Source: DASSHC01 sp035693105
GTDB lineage: Bacteria; Chloroflexota; Chloroflexia; Thermomicrobiales; Thermomicrobiaceae
NCBI GenBank assembly: GCA_035693105.1
Contig: DASSHC010000258.1
Coordinates: 1-14,528 of the forward strand
DNA: 14,528 nucleotides
Direction of reading: 5' to 3'
The notes under the pieces are model-generated. The model searched no databases and was not told where the DNA came from. It saw only the letters and a program-made list of their open reading frames with translations. The translations under genes were made by a program, and so were the position numbers. This document shows, piece by piece, positions 1 through 5,968 of the stretch (within the stretch, counting starts at the first letter, position 1; every line of letters begins with the position of its first letter).

Positions 1-43
1 CCGCGACGATCGGCGAGAGCGCATTGTCGATCAGGAATCTCAC
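1..43 (-). CDS. DUF5615 PIN-like toxin, N-terminal 14 codons only (runs off the window)
   Basis: The reverse strand from base 43 reads GTG followed by codons for MRFLIDNALSPIVA, the characteristic opening of DUF5615 (Mut7-C-like PIN) toxins, with the conserved early Asp in LIDN. The GTG overlaps the stop of the DUF433 gene as GTGA, the usual antitoxin-toxin coupling. The rest lies outside the window, so catalytic completeness cannot be judged. The family is regarded as a nuclease-type toxin component; the role here is inferred from this opening and the neighbour. Confidence 0.72.
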   Translation of the reverse strand, partial: MRFLIDNALSPIVA

Positions 44-267
44 GGACGCTCGACTTGCGGCAACTCGCGTTCGCGGACCGCGGCCGCGGCATAGCGCAGG
101 GCCGCCGCGATGTCCTCTGCCTCGAGGTCTGGATACGCGTGCAAGATCTCCACGGTCGTCATGCCCTCGGCGACCAGCTCAACGACCGTTGCCACCGGAA
201 TTCGCAAGTGCCGGATGCAAGGGACTCCGCCCATCTGATTGGCATCCACCGTGATCCGCTCGAACAT
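40..267 (-). CDS. DUF433 family antitoxin
   Basis: A 75-residue protein starting MFERITVD and carrying the DUF433 signature: GGVPCIRHLRIPVATVV (about residues 13-29), then GMTTVEILHAYPDLEAEDI and an alanine-rich helix ending RERELP. DUF433 is a small winged-helix-like domain typically paired with DUF5615 PIN-like toxins as antitoxin and probable autorepressor. I chose the ATG at 267 because the homologous region begins there; an in-frame TTG at 282 would add five residues with no usable ribosome site. The stop overlaps the downstream toxin start as GTGA, indicating translational coupling. Length and sequence look normal for the family. Confidence 0.85.
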   Translation of the reverse strand: MFERITVDANQMGGVPCIRHLRIPVATVVELVAEGMTTVEILHAYPDLEAEDIAAALRYAAAAVRERELPQVERP

Positions 268-340
268 CGCAGTGCATCTCAAACCTTGTCGTAGCCATGA
301 CCGGCTCGCCGTCCGTAGCTCGCAGGAAGTCTAGTCCACC

Positions 341-1852
341 TCAGAGGGACTCGCGCGGTCGGTACTGCAAGGCCTCGGCCAGGTGGGCGGGCTGGATCTG
401 GTCGCAGTCGGCCAGATCGGCGATGGTGCGGGCGAGCTTGAGGACGCGGTGGTAGGCGCGGGCGCTGAGCTGGAGCTGGCGCATGGCGGCGCGCATCAGG
501 TGCTCGCCGGTCGCGTCCAGCTGGCAGTGCGCGCGCACGGCGGCTGGGCCGAGCGTGCTGTTGAGCGCTCCGTCGCCGTAGCGGGCGGCCTGGCGGGCAC
601 GAGCGGCCTCGACGCGGGCACGCACATCCGCCGAACGCTCGCCGGGGCGACGGTCGGCCAGCTTCTCGTAGTCGATGCGCGGCACCTCCAGGTGGATGTC
701 GATGCGGTCGAGCAAGGGGCCACTGATGCGCTTCTGGTAGCGGGTGATGGCCGAAGGGGAGCAGGAGCAGGGCTTGACCGGATCGCCGGCGAAGCCGCAG
801 GGGCAGGGGTTCATCGCGCCGACCAGCACGAAGCTCGCCGGGAACGTGATCGCGCCGGTGGCGCGCGAGATGGTGACCAGGCGGTCCTCCAGCGGCTGGC
901 GCAACACCTCCAGCACGCGCTGGCCGAACTCGGGCAACTCGTCGAGAAAGAGCACGCCGCGGTGGGCCAGCGTGATCTCGCCGGGGCGGGGCCAGGTGCC
1001 GCCGCCGACCAGCCCGGCATAGCTGATGGTATGGTGCGGCGCGCGGAAGGGGCGACGACGCAATAGCGGGCGGTCGCTCGGCAGCAGCCCGCTGACCGAG
1101 TAGATGCGCGAGACGTCGAGCGCCTCCAGCCGGGTGAGCGCTGGCAGGATGCCGGGCAGCGCGCGGGCCAAGAGCGTCTTGCCGGAGCCGGGCGGCCCCT
1201 GCATCAGCACGTTATGCGAGCCGGCCGCCGCCACCTCCAGCCCGCGCTTGACGTGCTCCTGGCCACGGATGTCGGCGAAGTCGGTGGTGCCGTCGTCGGT
1301 GTCGTCGTCCGCCAGCGGCAGCGGCTGGAAGGGCGCGAGCGGCGCCATGCCGGTGAGGTGGTCGATCAGCTCGGCCAGCGAGGCGACTGGGAAGACGCTA
1401 ATGCCCTCGATCAACGCGGCCTCGGCGGCGTCGACCGCCGGCACGAAGGCGCGCGTCAGGCCGTGCTCGCGTGCCAGCCCAACCATCGGCAGGATGCCGG
1501 TGGTATGCCGGAGGCTGCCGTCGAGCGACAGCTCGCCGATCACCAGCGCGTCGGCGAGATCGGCGCGAACCTGGTCGGAGGCGAGCAGGATGCCGAGCGC
1601 GATGGGGAGGTCGTAGGCCGGCCCTTCCTTGCGAATGTCGGCCGGCGCCAGGTTGACGGTCAGCCGGCCATAAGGGTAGCGCGCCCCCGCGTTGCGGATG
1701 GCCGCGCGCACCCGCTCGCGCGACTCCTGCACCGCGGCGTCCGGCAGGCCGACGATGGTGAGGCCGGGCTTTCCCTGGGCGTGATCGACCTCGACCTCCA
1801 CCAGCACGCCGTCCAGCCCCAGCACGGCGCAGGTCAGCACGGTCGCGAGCAC
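341..1852 (-). CDS. yifB: YifB/ComM family Mg-chelatase-like AAA+ ATPase
   Basis: A 503-residue protein of usual family length. It has an N-terminal ChlI/Lon-protease-like fold (TIVGLPDAAVQESRERV), Walker A GPPGSGKT at about 219-226, Walker B VLFLDE at about 300-305, the family cysteine cluster NPCPCG...CSCS at about 349-365, the sensor/arginine-finger stretch LLDRIDIH near 380-387, and the Mg-chelatase C-terminal helical domain. In Gram-negative bacteria the homologue ComM is a hexameric helicase promoting branch migration of incoming DNA during transformation; the role in Chloroflexota is inferred. I chose the GTG at 1852 because AAGGAGGAG lies just upstream and the protein then opens MLATVLTCAVLGLDG, as homologues do; the longer open frame to 1933 adds 27 unlike residues. 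It is flanked by toxin-antitoxin genes and has no operon partner. Confidence 0.93.
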   Translation of the reverse strand: MLATVLTCAVLGLDGVLVEVEVDHAQGKPGLTIVGLPDAAVQESRERVRAAIRNAGARYPYGRLTVNLAPADIRKEGPAYDLPIALGILLASDQVRADLADALVIGELSLDGSLRHTTGILPMVGLAREHGLTRAFVPAVDAAEAALIEGISVFPVASLAELIDHLTGMAPLAPFQPLPLADDDTDDGTTDFADIRGQEHVKRGLEVAAAGSHNVLMQGPPGSGKTLLARALPGILPALTRLEALDVSRIYSVSGLLPSDRPLLRRRPFRAPHHTISYAGLVGGGTWPRPGEITLAHRGVLFLDELPEFGQRVLEVLRQPLEDRLVTISRATGAITFPASFVLVGAMNPCPCGFAGDPVKPCSCSPSAITRYQKRISGPLLDRIDIHLEVPRIDYEKLADRRPGERSADVRARVEAARARQAARYGDGALNSTLGPAAVRAHCQLDATGEHLMRAAMRQLQLSARAYHRVLKLARTIADLADCDQIQPAHLAEALQYRPRESL

Positions 1853-2004
1853 AGTCTCCTCCTTGGCCGTCACCAGTGGCCTATGGCACAGGTTTTCGCG
1901 GGTGCGGTAGAGTCGCGCGGGGCAGTGTAGCACGAGTCAGTACGATCTGAGTTCCGAACTCCAGAATTGGCTGCGGACGACGCGAAGGGAAGTTTGTAGC
2001 GGTT

Positions 2005-2226
2005 CTATCCGTCGACGTCCAACTCGCGCAGATACGACGGTCGATCGACAGGTAAACGGCGCAATCGCTGATTGTCTCCGGTCCAGAACTCCTGCGTTAC
2101 CGTGCCACTGGCTGAAACAACCTCGACGCAGGCGACAAAAGCGGCATCGTAGAGCGTTGGGAGCGCGTAGCGCTCGGCAATCTGCCAGCGGCGGGTACGC
2201 AGCGCCGCACCGTTCCGGCTTGTCCG
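2005..2226 (-). pseudogene. C-terminal fragment of a PIN-domain (VapC-like) toxin
   Basis: Reverse-strand translation, ending in TAG at 2005-2007, contains LPTLYDAAFVACVEVV, then EFWTGDNQRL and a closing YLREL. This is the C-terminal half of a PIN toxin: the third acidic residue in YDA, then the EFWT-x-D-x-RL strand. No start codon or N-terminal half exists; the frame is closed upstream by the stop at 2227-2229, inside the tail of the neighbouring PIN gene. It is therefore a relic, not part of that gene, which has its own different C-terminus. About 65 residues are recognisable. It was probably left by recombination or decay of another toxin-antitoxin pair. Confidence 0.7.
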
Positions 2227-2260
2227 TCAGCTGTTTCTGTCTCTCTCGCAGGATCGCCGT

Positions 2261-2691
2261 TCAATCCCGCTCGATCGCGCTCGGATTTTGCACCAGAGTG
2301 ACGGCCGGTACACGCCGCAGGGCGCGGTCGAAGGAGATGACCGCGCCGTGGCCCGAGCAGCCGCCACCGCCGCGACGTAGGCATCGGCAAAGTGGAGGCT
2401 GTTGATGTCGCGGTACCATGCTAGCGCCTGTGCCAGCGTTGCCTGCTCCGCGAACTGGAGGACCGACGCGGAGACCAGCGCGATCAGCCGCTCGGCGATC
2501 GCCTGCCGGTCCCAGCGATAGACCGACTCCAGGACGTAGACCACTTCCGTCACGGTAAGGGCGGTCACGACGAGCGCGACGCGGAGCCGTTCGGCGGCTT
2601 CGAAGATCGCGGCGACTCGGTCAGCCAGCTCGCGCGGCTCGTCCGTGAGGAAGCGCAGCAGGATGTTGGCATCGACGACCGCCTCACGCAC
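2261..2691 (-). pseudogene. vapC: PIN-domain toxin (VapC type) with a one-base frameshift
   Basis: The GTG start at 2691 gives MREAVVDANILLRFLTDEP, the PIN opening, with acidic positions D7, E49 (TEVVYVLES) and D103 (HFADAYVA). After R113 (codon 2353-2355) the raw frame turns to non-family sequence and ends at 2227. Adding one G to the GGG run there (CCC at 2352-2354 on the plus strand) restores RGHGAVISFDRALRRV, including the fourth acidic residue at about D122, and ends at TGA 2261-2263 with a normal 143-residue length. Such toxins are Mg-dependent RNases. It follows the AbrB-type antitoxin, whose corrected frame would end within this start (GTGCGTGA). Either the gene is broken or the assembly lost a base. 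Confidence 0.8.
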
Positions 2692-2948
2692 CGGGTTCGT
2701 CGCAGTCCGCGGTGAGCTGCCGCGCGCGCTACCCAGGCTTGGTCGCGCTCCTCCGAGAAATCGCGCGCCTGGGAGATGGGGAAGAGCCCGCGGAAATCGG
2801 AGACGCGCCGGCGGTGCACCGGATGCACCGTCAGGCGATCGTCCTCGAAGCGGAACTCCAGCGCATCGCCCGGCTCGACCCCCAGCCGCTCGCGCACCTG
2901 CTTGGGGATCGTGATTTGGCCCTTCGAGGTGATGCGCGCCGTCGGCAT
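2684..2948 (-). pseudogene. AbrB/MazE-type antitoxin with a probable 2-base frameshift near its C-terminus
   Basis: The ATG at 2948 opens MPTARITSKGQITIPKQVRE, a textbook SpoVT-AbrB DNA-binding domain, followed by LGVEPGDALEFRFEDDRL and a toxin-binding tail with RGLFPISQARDFSEERD. In the raw sequence the frame runs on to 2565, deep into the toxin gene, with unlike residues. Restoring one GC in the (CG) run at 2721-2728 gives ARQLTADCDEPGA and a stop at 2684-2686 overlapping the toxin start, an 88-residue protein and normal gene coupling. Antitoxins of this type neutralise a PIN or MazF-like toxin and repress their own promoter. The DNA-binding domain itself is intact, so repression might persist. 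AAGGAG lies about 10 bases upstream of the ATG. Confidence 0.8.
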
Positions 2949-3114
2949 GACTCGAATGCTCCTTACTTTTGCGGACATCTTACCGTCCATTCTACAAGGG
3001 ATAGCAGGTAAGTGTGGATTGCGCCACGCCTCGGCCGGCACGAACCGGAGGACGATTGGGACTGGTGGCTGAAGGCTGCCGGCGGGCGAGAGTTCTGTGC
3101 ATGAACGGCGTTGA

Positions 3115-3210
3115 GCCCACGAGGACTTGATGGTACGACGCCCGGATCTCGCACACCTCGTCGGCATCGCGGCGGTGACGCCCGATGACCTGCTCGCCGG
3201 CCTTGCCTGA
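3115..3210 (+). pseudogene. Truncated tail of a PIN toxin (copy of the end of the gene at 3566-4012)
   Basis: The frame ending in TGA at 3208-3210 reads DLAHLVGIAAVTPDDLLAGLA, against DFAHLAGIAAVTPDDLLAGLA at the end of the complete toxin 802 bases downstream. It is closed upstream by a stop at 3112-3114, so only about 30 codons remain and no PIN catalytic core is present. It cannot act as a toxin and marks a duplication or recombination scar. Confidence 0.8.
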
Positions 3211-3256
3211 CTTTCTCACGACCCGCCCGGCTCGCCGCGGCAGGTGACGCTGGCGT
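3149..3256. repeat. 108-bp direct repeat, copy 1
   Basis: Matches 3951-4058 without gaps at a fixed offset of 802 bases. I count four mismatches (3161, 3213, 3214 and 3228 region). Weaker similarity continues to about 3284. It contains the last codons of a PIN toxin (plus strand) and of an MmpS-like gene (minus strand). Confidence 0.88.
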
Positions 3257-3281
3257 CCCGTCTCTCCGTTGTCTGACGGCG
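3216..3281 (-). pseudogene. Terminal fragment of an MmpS-like gene (copy of the end of the gene at 4018-4479)
   Basis: On the reverse strand the frame ending at TGA 3216-3218 gives RRQTTERRDASVTCRGEP, against RHQTAEGPNASVTCRGEL at the end of the complete MmpS-like protein. The nucleotide match is near perfect over the last 40 bases and diverged further in, but the reading frame and residue spacing are kept. Nothing upstream extends the family, so this is a relic of about 21 codons. Confidence 0.65.
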
Positions 3282-3309
3282 CGAGACGGTGTCGTTGCTC
3301 TCGTAGTTG

Positions 3310-3330
3310 ACGAGCGCTCGTGACTATACT
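3310..3330 (+). promoter_or_regulatory. Promoter -10 and palindromic operator of the ribbon-helix-helix/PIN pair
   Basis: A perfect 12-bp palindrome ACGAGCGCTCGT occupies 3310-3321, four bases before a strong -10 hexamer TATACT at 3325-3330. The palindrome falls in the -15 to -25 zone, where a bound antitoxin would block RNA polymerase. TTGACG at 3307-3312 lies only 12 bases from the -10, too close for a standard -35. The GTG start is at 3354 with GGAGG at 3343-3347. Confidence 0.5.
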
Positions 3331-3353
3331 CTGGCCAGAAACGGAGGTCGGTC

Positions 3354-3569
3354 GTGCAACTGAACATTTACGTGCCGAAAGAGAAAGCAGCGGTGGTGGA
3401 AGCTCTGGAAGAGGCCGCGCGGCGCACCGGTCGCCCCAAGAATGAGTTGGTCCTGGAGGCGCTCGACGACTATCTACGACAACTGCCTCACCGGCTGGAG
3501 GTGGTTCATCTCGGTGAGGTGCGAGTGCCGGAGCGCGACGAACTCTATCTGGAGCCGCGAAACCGGTGA
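3354..3569 (+). CDS. Ribbon-helix-helix antitoxin (VapB-like)
   Basis: A 71-residue protein beginning MQLNIYVPKEKAAVVEALEE, the beta-strand plus helix of a CopG/Arc-type ribbon-helix-helix DNA-binding domain, with the second helix at RPKNELVLEALDDYL (about 27-41). The C-terminal tail LEVVHLGEVRVPERDEL would wrap the toxin. The GTG start at 3354 is set by GGAGG at 3343-3347. Its stop overlaps the toxin start as GTGA, giving translational coupling. It probably neutralises the PIN RNase encoded next and, with it, represses the promoter upstream, where a 12-bp palindrome sits against TATACT. The pair looks complete, unlike the frameshifted pair just upstream. Confidence 0.8.
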   Translation: MQLNIYVPKEKAAVVEALEEAARRTGRPKNELVLEALDDYLRQLPHRLEVVHLGEVRVPERDELYLEPRNR

Positions 3570-4012
3570 TCTTGTTTGACGCGAACGTCCTGGTGTATGC
3601 CATCAATGAGGACGCCCCGCAGCACTCGGCCAGCGCGACCGTCGTTCAGGCGGCAATCGACGGTCGTCTCTCCGGTGTTGTGGTGCCGCAGGTGCTCCTG
3701 GAGTTCTTCGCCGTCGTGACGCATCCGCGTCGCGTCGAGCATCCACTTGCGCCCGCCGCTGCCTGGCGGCAGGTCATGATTCTTCGCACGGCACTGCCGG
3801 TGCTTGAGCCAGGTGCGGGCGTGCTGACCTCGCTTGGTCAACTGGTGACCGTCCACCAGCCAAGCGGTGGCTCGATCTTCGACCTCCATCTTGCGGCACA
3901 AATGCAGGCGCACGGGATCGCGACCATCTGTACCTACAATCGGTCAGACTTCGCACACCTCGCCGGCATCGCGGCGGTGACGCCCGATGACCTGCTCGCC
4001 GGCCTTGCCTGA
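3566..4012 (+). CDS. vapC: PIN-domain toxin (VapC-type RNase)
   Basis: A 148-residue PIN protein starting MILFDANVLVYA. The expected acidic residues are visible: D5, E46 (VLLEFFAVV), D106 (SIFDLHLAAQM) and D128 in TYNRSDF, with N125 nearby. The spacing and TPDDLLAG ending fit the group of VapC toxins that cleave RNA with Mg2+ or Mn2+. Translation is coupled to the antitoxin through a GTGA overlap. The gene runs tail-to-tail into the MmpS-like gene with five bases between the stops. Its last 60 or so bases, with the end of that neighbour, are duplicated 802 bases upstream. I see no damage, so it is predicted active. Confidence 0.88.
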   Translation: MILFDANVLVYAINEDAPQHSASATVVQAAIDGRLSGVVVPQVLLEFFAVVTHPRRVEHPLAPAAAWRQVMILRTALPVLEPGAGVLTSLGQLVTVHQPSGGSIFDLHLAAQMQAHGIATICTYNRSDFAHLAGIAAVTPDDLLAGLA

Positions 4013-4058
4013 CTCCCTCACGACCCGCCCAGCTCGCCGCGGCAGGTGACGCTGGCGT
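3951..4058. repeat. 108-bp direct repeat, copy 2
   Basis: The intact-context copy of the repeat at 3149-3256, spanning the final 62 bases of the PIN toxin gene, the 5-base gap and the final 41 bases of the convergent MmpS-like gene. About 96 percent identical by eye. Confidence 0.88.
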
Positions 4059-4479
4059 TTGGCCCCTCGGCCGTCTGGTGGCGCCAGGTCGTGCCGTCGA
4101 TCTGGATCTCGCAGGTAATCGACTGATTGCTGCTCCCCGGCGCGGTCTCCTCGGCGGTCAACTGCACCGGCTGCCCCGCGCGCATCGTCAGCACCTTGTC
4201 CCAGGCGCCCTGGTAGTCGGGTACCTGCTCGGTCCCGTTGGGCGTCACGTAACCGATCTTGGCGTGGAAGCTGGTGGGGCTGCCGTGGATGAAGTAGCGC
4301 ACCGTCAGCAGCGGCGTAGGCGTGGACGTGGCCGCCGGCGTGGCGGTCGGAGTGGCGAGCCCGGCCGGCGGCGTGCCGGCGCTGCGCGTCCCCCGATGGG
4401 AGATCGGCGCCTCGAACAGTAGGATGATGGCGGCCGCGACCATCAGACAGCCGACGCCCGCTCGCCACCAGCCTGCCAT
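4018..4479 (-). CDS. MmpS-like membrane-anchored protein
   Basis: A 153-residue protein with one hydrophobic segment (about residues 6-24), a Thr/Pro/Ala-rich linker (about 35-57) and a C-terminal domain with the MmpS pattern: VRYFIHG, KIGYVTPNGTEQV, then TCEIQIDG and ASVTCRGE. Two cysteines (about C123 and C146) could form a disulfide outside the membrane. MmpS proteins in mycobacteria partner MmpL transporters; no MmpL gene is present here, so only membrane anchorage and an extracytoplasmic domain are supported. I start at the ATG at 4479, where the membrane segment begins and a G-rich stretch precedes; an open frame to 4563 adds 28 unlikely residues. The Cys in the hydrophobic stretch is buried too deep to be a lipobox. 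Confidence 0.6.
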   Translation of the reverse strand: MAGWWRAGVGCLMVAAAIILLFEAPISHRGTRSAGTPPAGLATPTATPAATSTPTPLLTVRYFIHGSPTSFHAKIGYVTPNGTEQVPDYQGAWDKVLTMRAGQPVQLTAEETAPGSSNQSITCEIQIDGTTWRHQTAEGPNASVTCRGELGGS

Positions 4480-4674
4480 CACACCACCCCCATACGACGC
4501 GCGGTTGCCCGGTTCCGCAAGTATTGCCACCTCGCCCGGCGCTGGCAAGCCGAAGGTACCCACGTCCTAGCGCATCGGGACTTCTGTTGCTTGACGCATC
4601 TCCATCCGGGTCAGTACCGTTGGACCGTGATAGCACGACGTGTGATGCGACAACTGCACAGGAGAGGAACGCTG

Positions 4675-5199
4675 GTGCCGGACGAGCACGGCAAGGCCGG
4701 CCAATCTCCCGCCATCGATAAGGCAGTCGAACAGGAGTACAACGCCCTGCGCGATTTCCTCGCGCGCCTTGAATCATCCCGGCGGCCGCAACCGCCGACG
4801 GGCGGGGGGCCGCGTTTGGGGGTGAACATCATCGGCACGGAGTCGGAAGGCGAAGGGGAAAGGATAGGGGGGGAACCGGCTCCGGAGTCGCCGCGTCGCC
4901 GCCCGCCCCCGCGGCCACCCTCCGCCCCTCCGCGGCAGGCTCCCGAGGCGGTCATGTACTGGTGGGTTATCCTGCGCGATATCCCGCTGCTGCCGCGCGT
5001 CGCCGCGCTGCGCGAGCGCCTGGCCAGCCTACCGGGAGCCATCGAGGCCCAGGTCGTCGACTTGTCGTCGCGCGAGATCCGCCTCGGCGTGACCACCACG
5101 CCGCAGGTCACGCTGCAGCAGCTGCAGTTCGCCGTGACCGCCTGCCAGGACATCCACGGCGCGGAGGTGAGTATGCACATTCCCGGCCGGACCCGCTGA
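4675..5199 (+). CDS. Unrecognised protein with Pro-rich linker and C-terminal alpha/beta domain
   Basis: Starting at the GTG at 4675, preceded by AGGAGAGG, this is 174 residues; an earlier in-frame TTG at 4591 is also open but lacks such a site. Residues 15-33 look like a short charged helix, 34-92 are low-complexity (Gly/Glu then Pro/Arg/Ser), and 94-170 form a compact domain opening YWWVILRDIPLLPRVAALRE. Its strand-helix-strand-strand-helix-strand pattern suggests a ferredoxin-like or HMA-like fold without the metal-binding CxxC. No signal peptide or membrane segment is present. The stop is one base from the ATG of the DUF4388 gene, so the two are probably co-transcribed and may work in one signalling assembly. 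I do not recognise a named family. A seven-G run near 4867 is a possible slippage site. Confidence 0.65.
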   Translation: MPDEHGKAGQSPAIDKAVEQEYNALRDFLARLESSRRPQPPTGGGPRLGVNIIGTESEGEGERIGGEPAPESPRRRPPPRPPSAPPRQAPEAVMYWWVILRDIPLLPRVAALRERLASLPGAIEAQVVDLSSREIRLGVTTTPQVTLQQLQFAVTACQDIHGAEVSMHIPGRTR

Positions 5200-5200
5200 G

Positions 5201-5950
5201 ATGGGGTTCTACGGCGATCTGGAGGACCTGCCGCTGCAGGATATCCTCTACGTCCTTTCGACTCGAGCCAAATCGGGGCAGCTGACCCTGAAGACCGGCG
5301 AGCAGGAATTCATCTTGATGCTCGACCGGGGGCGGATCGCGGCGGTGACGACCAACGATGACTCGCTGCGCATCGGTCGCTTGCTGGTCGATCAGGGGTA
5401 CGTCACCGAAGAGCAGATGGAGCAGGCGCTGGCCCTGCAGAAGGTGGGCGAGCGGCCGGTGCGTATCGGCGATGTGCTGGTCCAGCTCGGCTTCGTCAGC
5501 CGCAAGGAGATCGGACAGGCTGTCGCCGCTCAACTCGAAGCCTCGCTCTTCCGGGTGCTGCTGCATCCGTCGGGCGCCTTCGCCTTCACCCACGACGGCG
5601 CGATTCGCGCCGATCCGCTGATGGAGGAGATCTCGATCGAGGCGATGATCTTGAACGCGGTGCGCCGCGCCGACGAGTGGATCGCGGCTCAGGCGGCGGA
5701 GGAGCGCGTGGCGCTTCCGAATACCCCCTTCGATCCGGCCGAACTCGACGAGCTCGGCGATCTGGAGCGGCGCGCGCTGATCGCGGTGCTCAACGGCGCC
5801 AGCACCGTGCGCGCGATCATCAAGGCGACCGGCCTGCCGGCGCCGGAGCTGTGGGGCGCGGTGCGTGGCCTGCTGGAGGCCGGCCTGCTGGATTCCGTCG
5901 ACGACGAAACGGGCGGCCAGCCGGTCGAGCCCGCCCGCTCGGTGGCCTGA
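5201..5950 (+). CDS. DUF4388 domain protein with MshEN-like segment
   Basis: A 249-residue cytoplasmic protein. The N-terminus GFYGDLEDLPLQDILYVLS with SGQLTLKTGEQEFILMLDRG is the DUF4388 (PatA N-terminal type) domain. Residues about 57-105 carry two repeats, RIGRLLVDQGYVTEEQMEQA and RIGDVLVQLGFVSRKEIGQA, of the MshEN / type II secretion ATPase N-terminal kind, which in MshE binds cyclic di-GMP. A C-terminal helical region (about 185-232) resembles a winged helix. DUF4388 proteins are often linked to gliding, pili and two-component signalling, so a regulatory or c-di-GMP-responsive role is a reasonable inference, not shown here. It begins one base after the unrecognised gene and converges on the polysaccharide operon. 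Confidence 0.8.
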   Translation: MGFYGDLEDLPLQDILYVLSTRAKSGQLTLKTGEQEFILMLDRGRIAAVTTNDDSLRIGRLLVDQGYVTEEQMEQALALQKVGERPVRIGDVLVQLGFVSRKEIGQAVAAQLEASLFRVLLHPSGAFAFTHDGAIRADPLMEEISIEAMILNAVRRADEWIAAQAAEERVALPNTPFDPAELDELGDLERRALIAVLNGASTVRAIIKATGLPAPELWGAVRGLLEAGLLDSVDDETGGQPVEPARSVA

Positions 5951-5968
5951 GCGCGGCCTCAGCCGCGC
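5951..5968. terminator. GC-rich hairpin at the convergent junction
   Basis: GCGCGGC (5951-5957), loop CTCA, GCCGCGC (5962-5968): a perfect 7-bp stem directly after the DUF4388 stop and covering the stop of the opposing CpsD-like gene (5959-5961). No T-tract follows on either strand, so it is only a candidate bidirectional terminator. Confidence 0.4.

Larger units (their letters stand above)
2949..3353. other. Gene-free spacer between two toxin-antitoxin units
   Basis: About 405 bases without an intact gene. From left to right it holds the leader of the AbrB antitoxin (AAGGAG, and a TAAGAT hexamer on the minus strand at 2977-2982), about 100 bases with no recognisable coding content, the duplicated toxin-tail segment, and the promoter region of the ribbon-helix-helix pair. 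Longer open frames across it read through frames that match no family I recognise. Confidence 0.6.

Noticed and set aside
760..810. Cysteine cluster in the YifB/ComM protein as a novel zinc site
   Set aside because: The NPCPCG...CSCS pattern is normal for this family.
2949..3167. Upstream extension of the AbrB antitoxin frame
   Set aside because: The family begins at the ATG at 2948; the extra residues match nothing recognisable and include the duplicated toxin-tail DNA in another frame.
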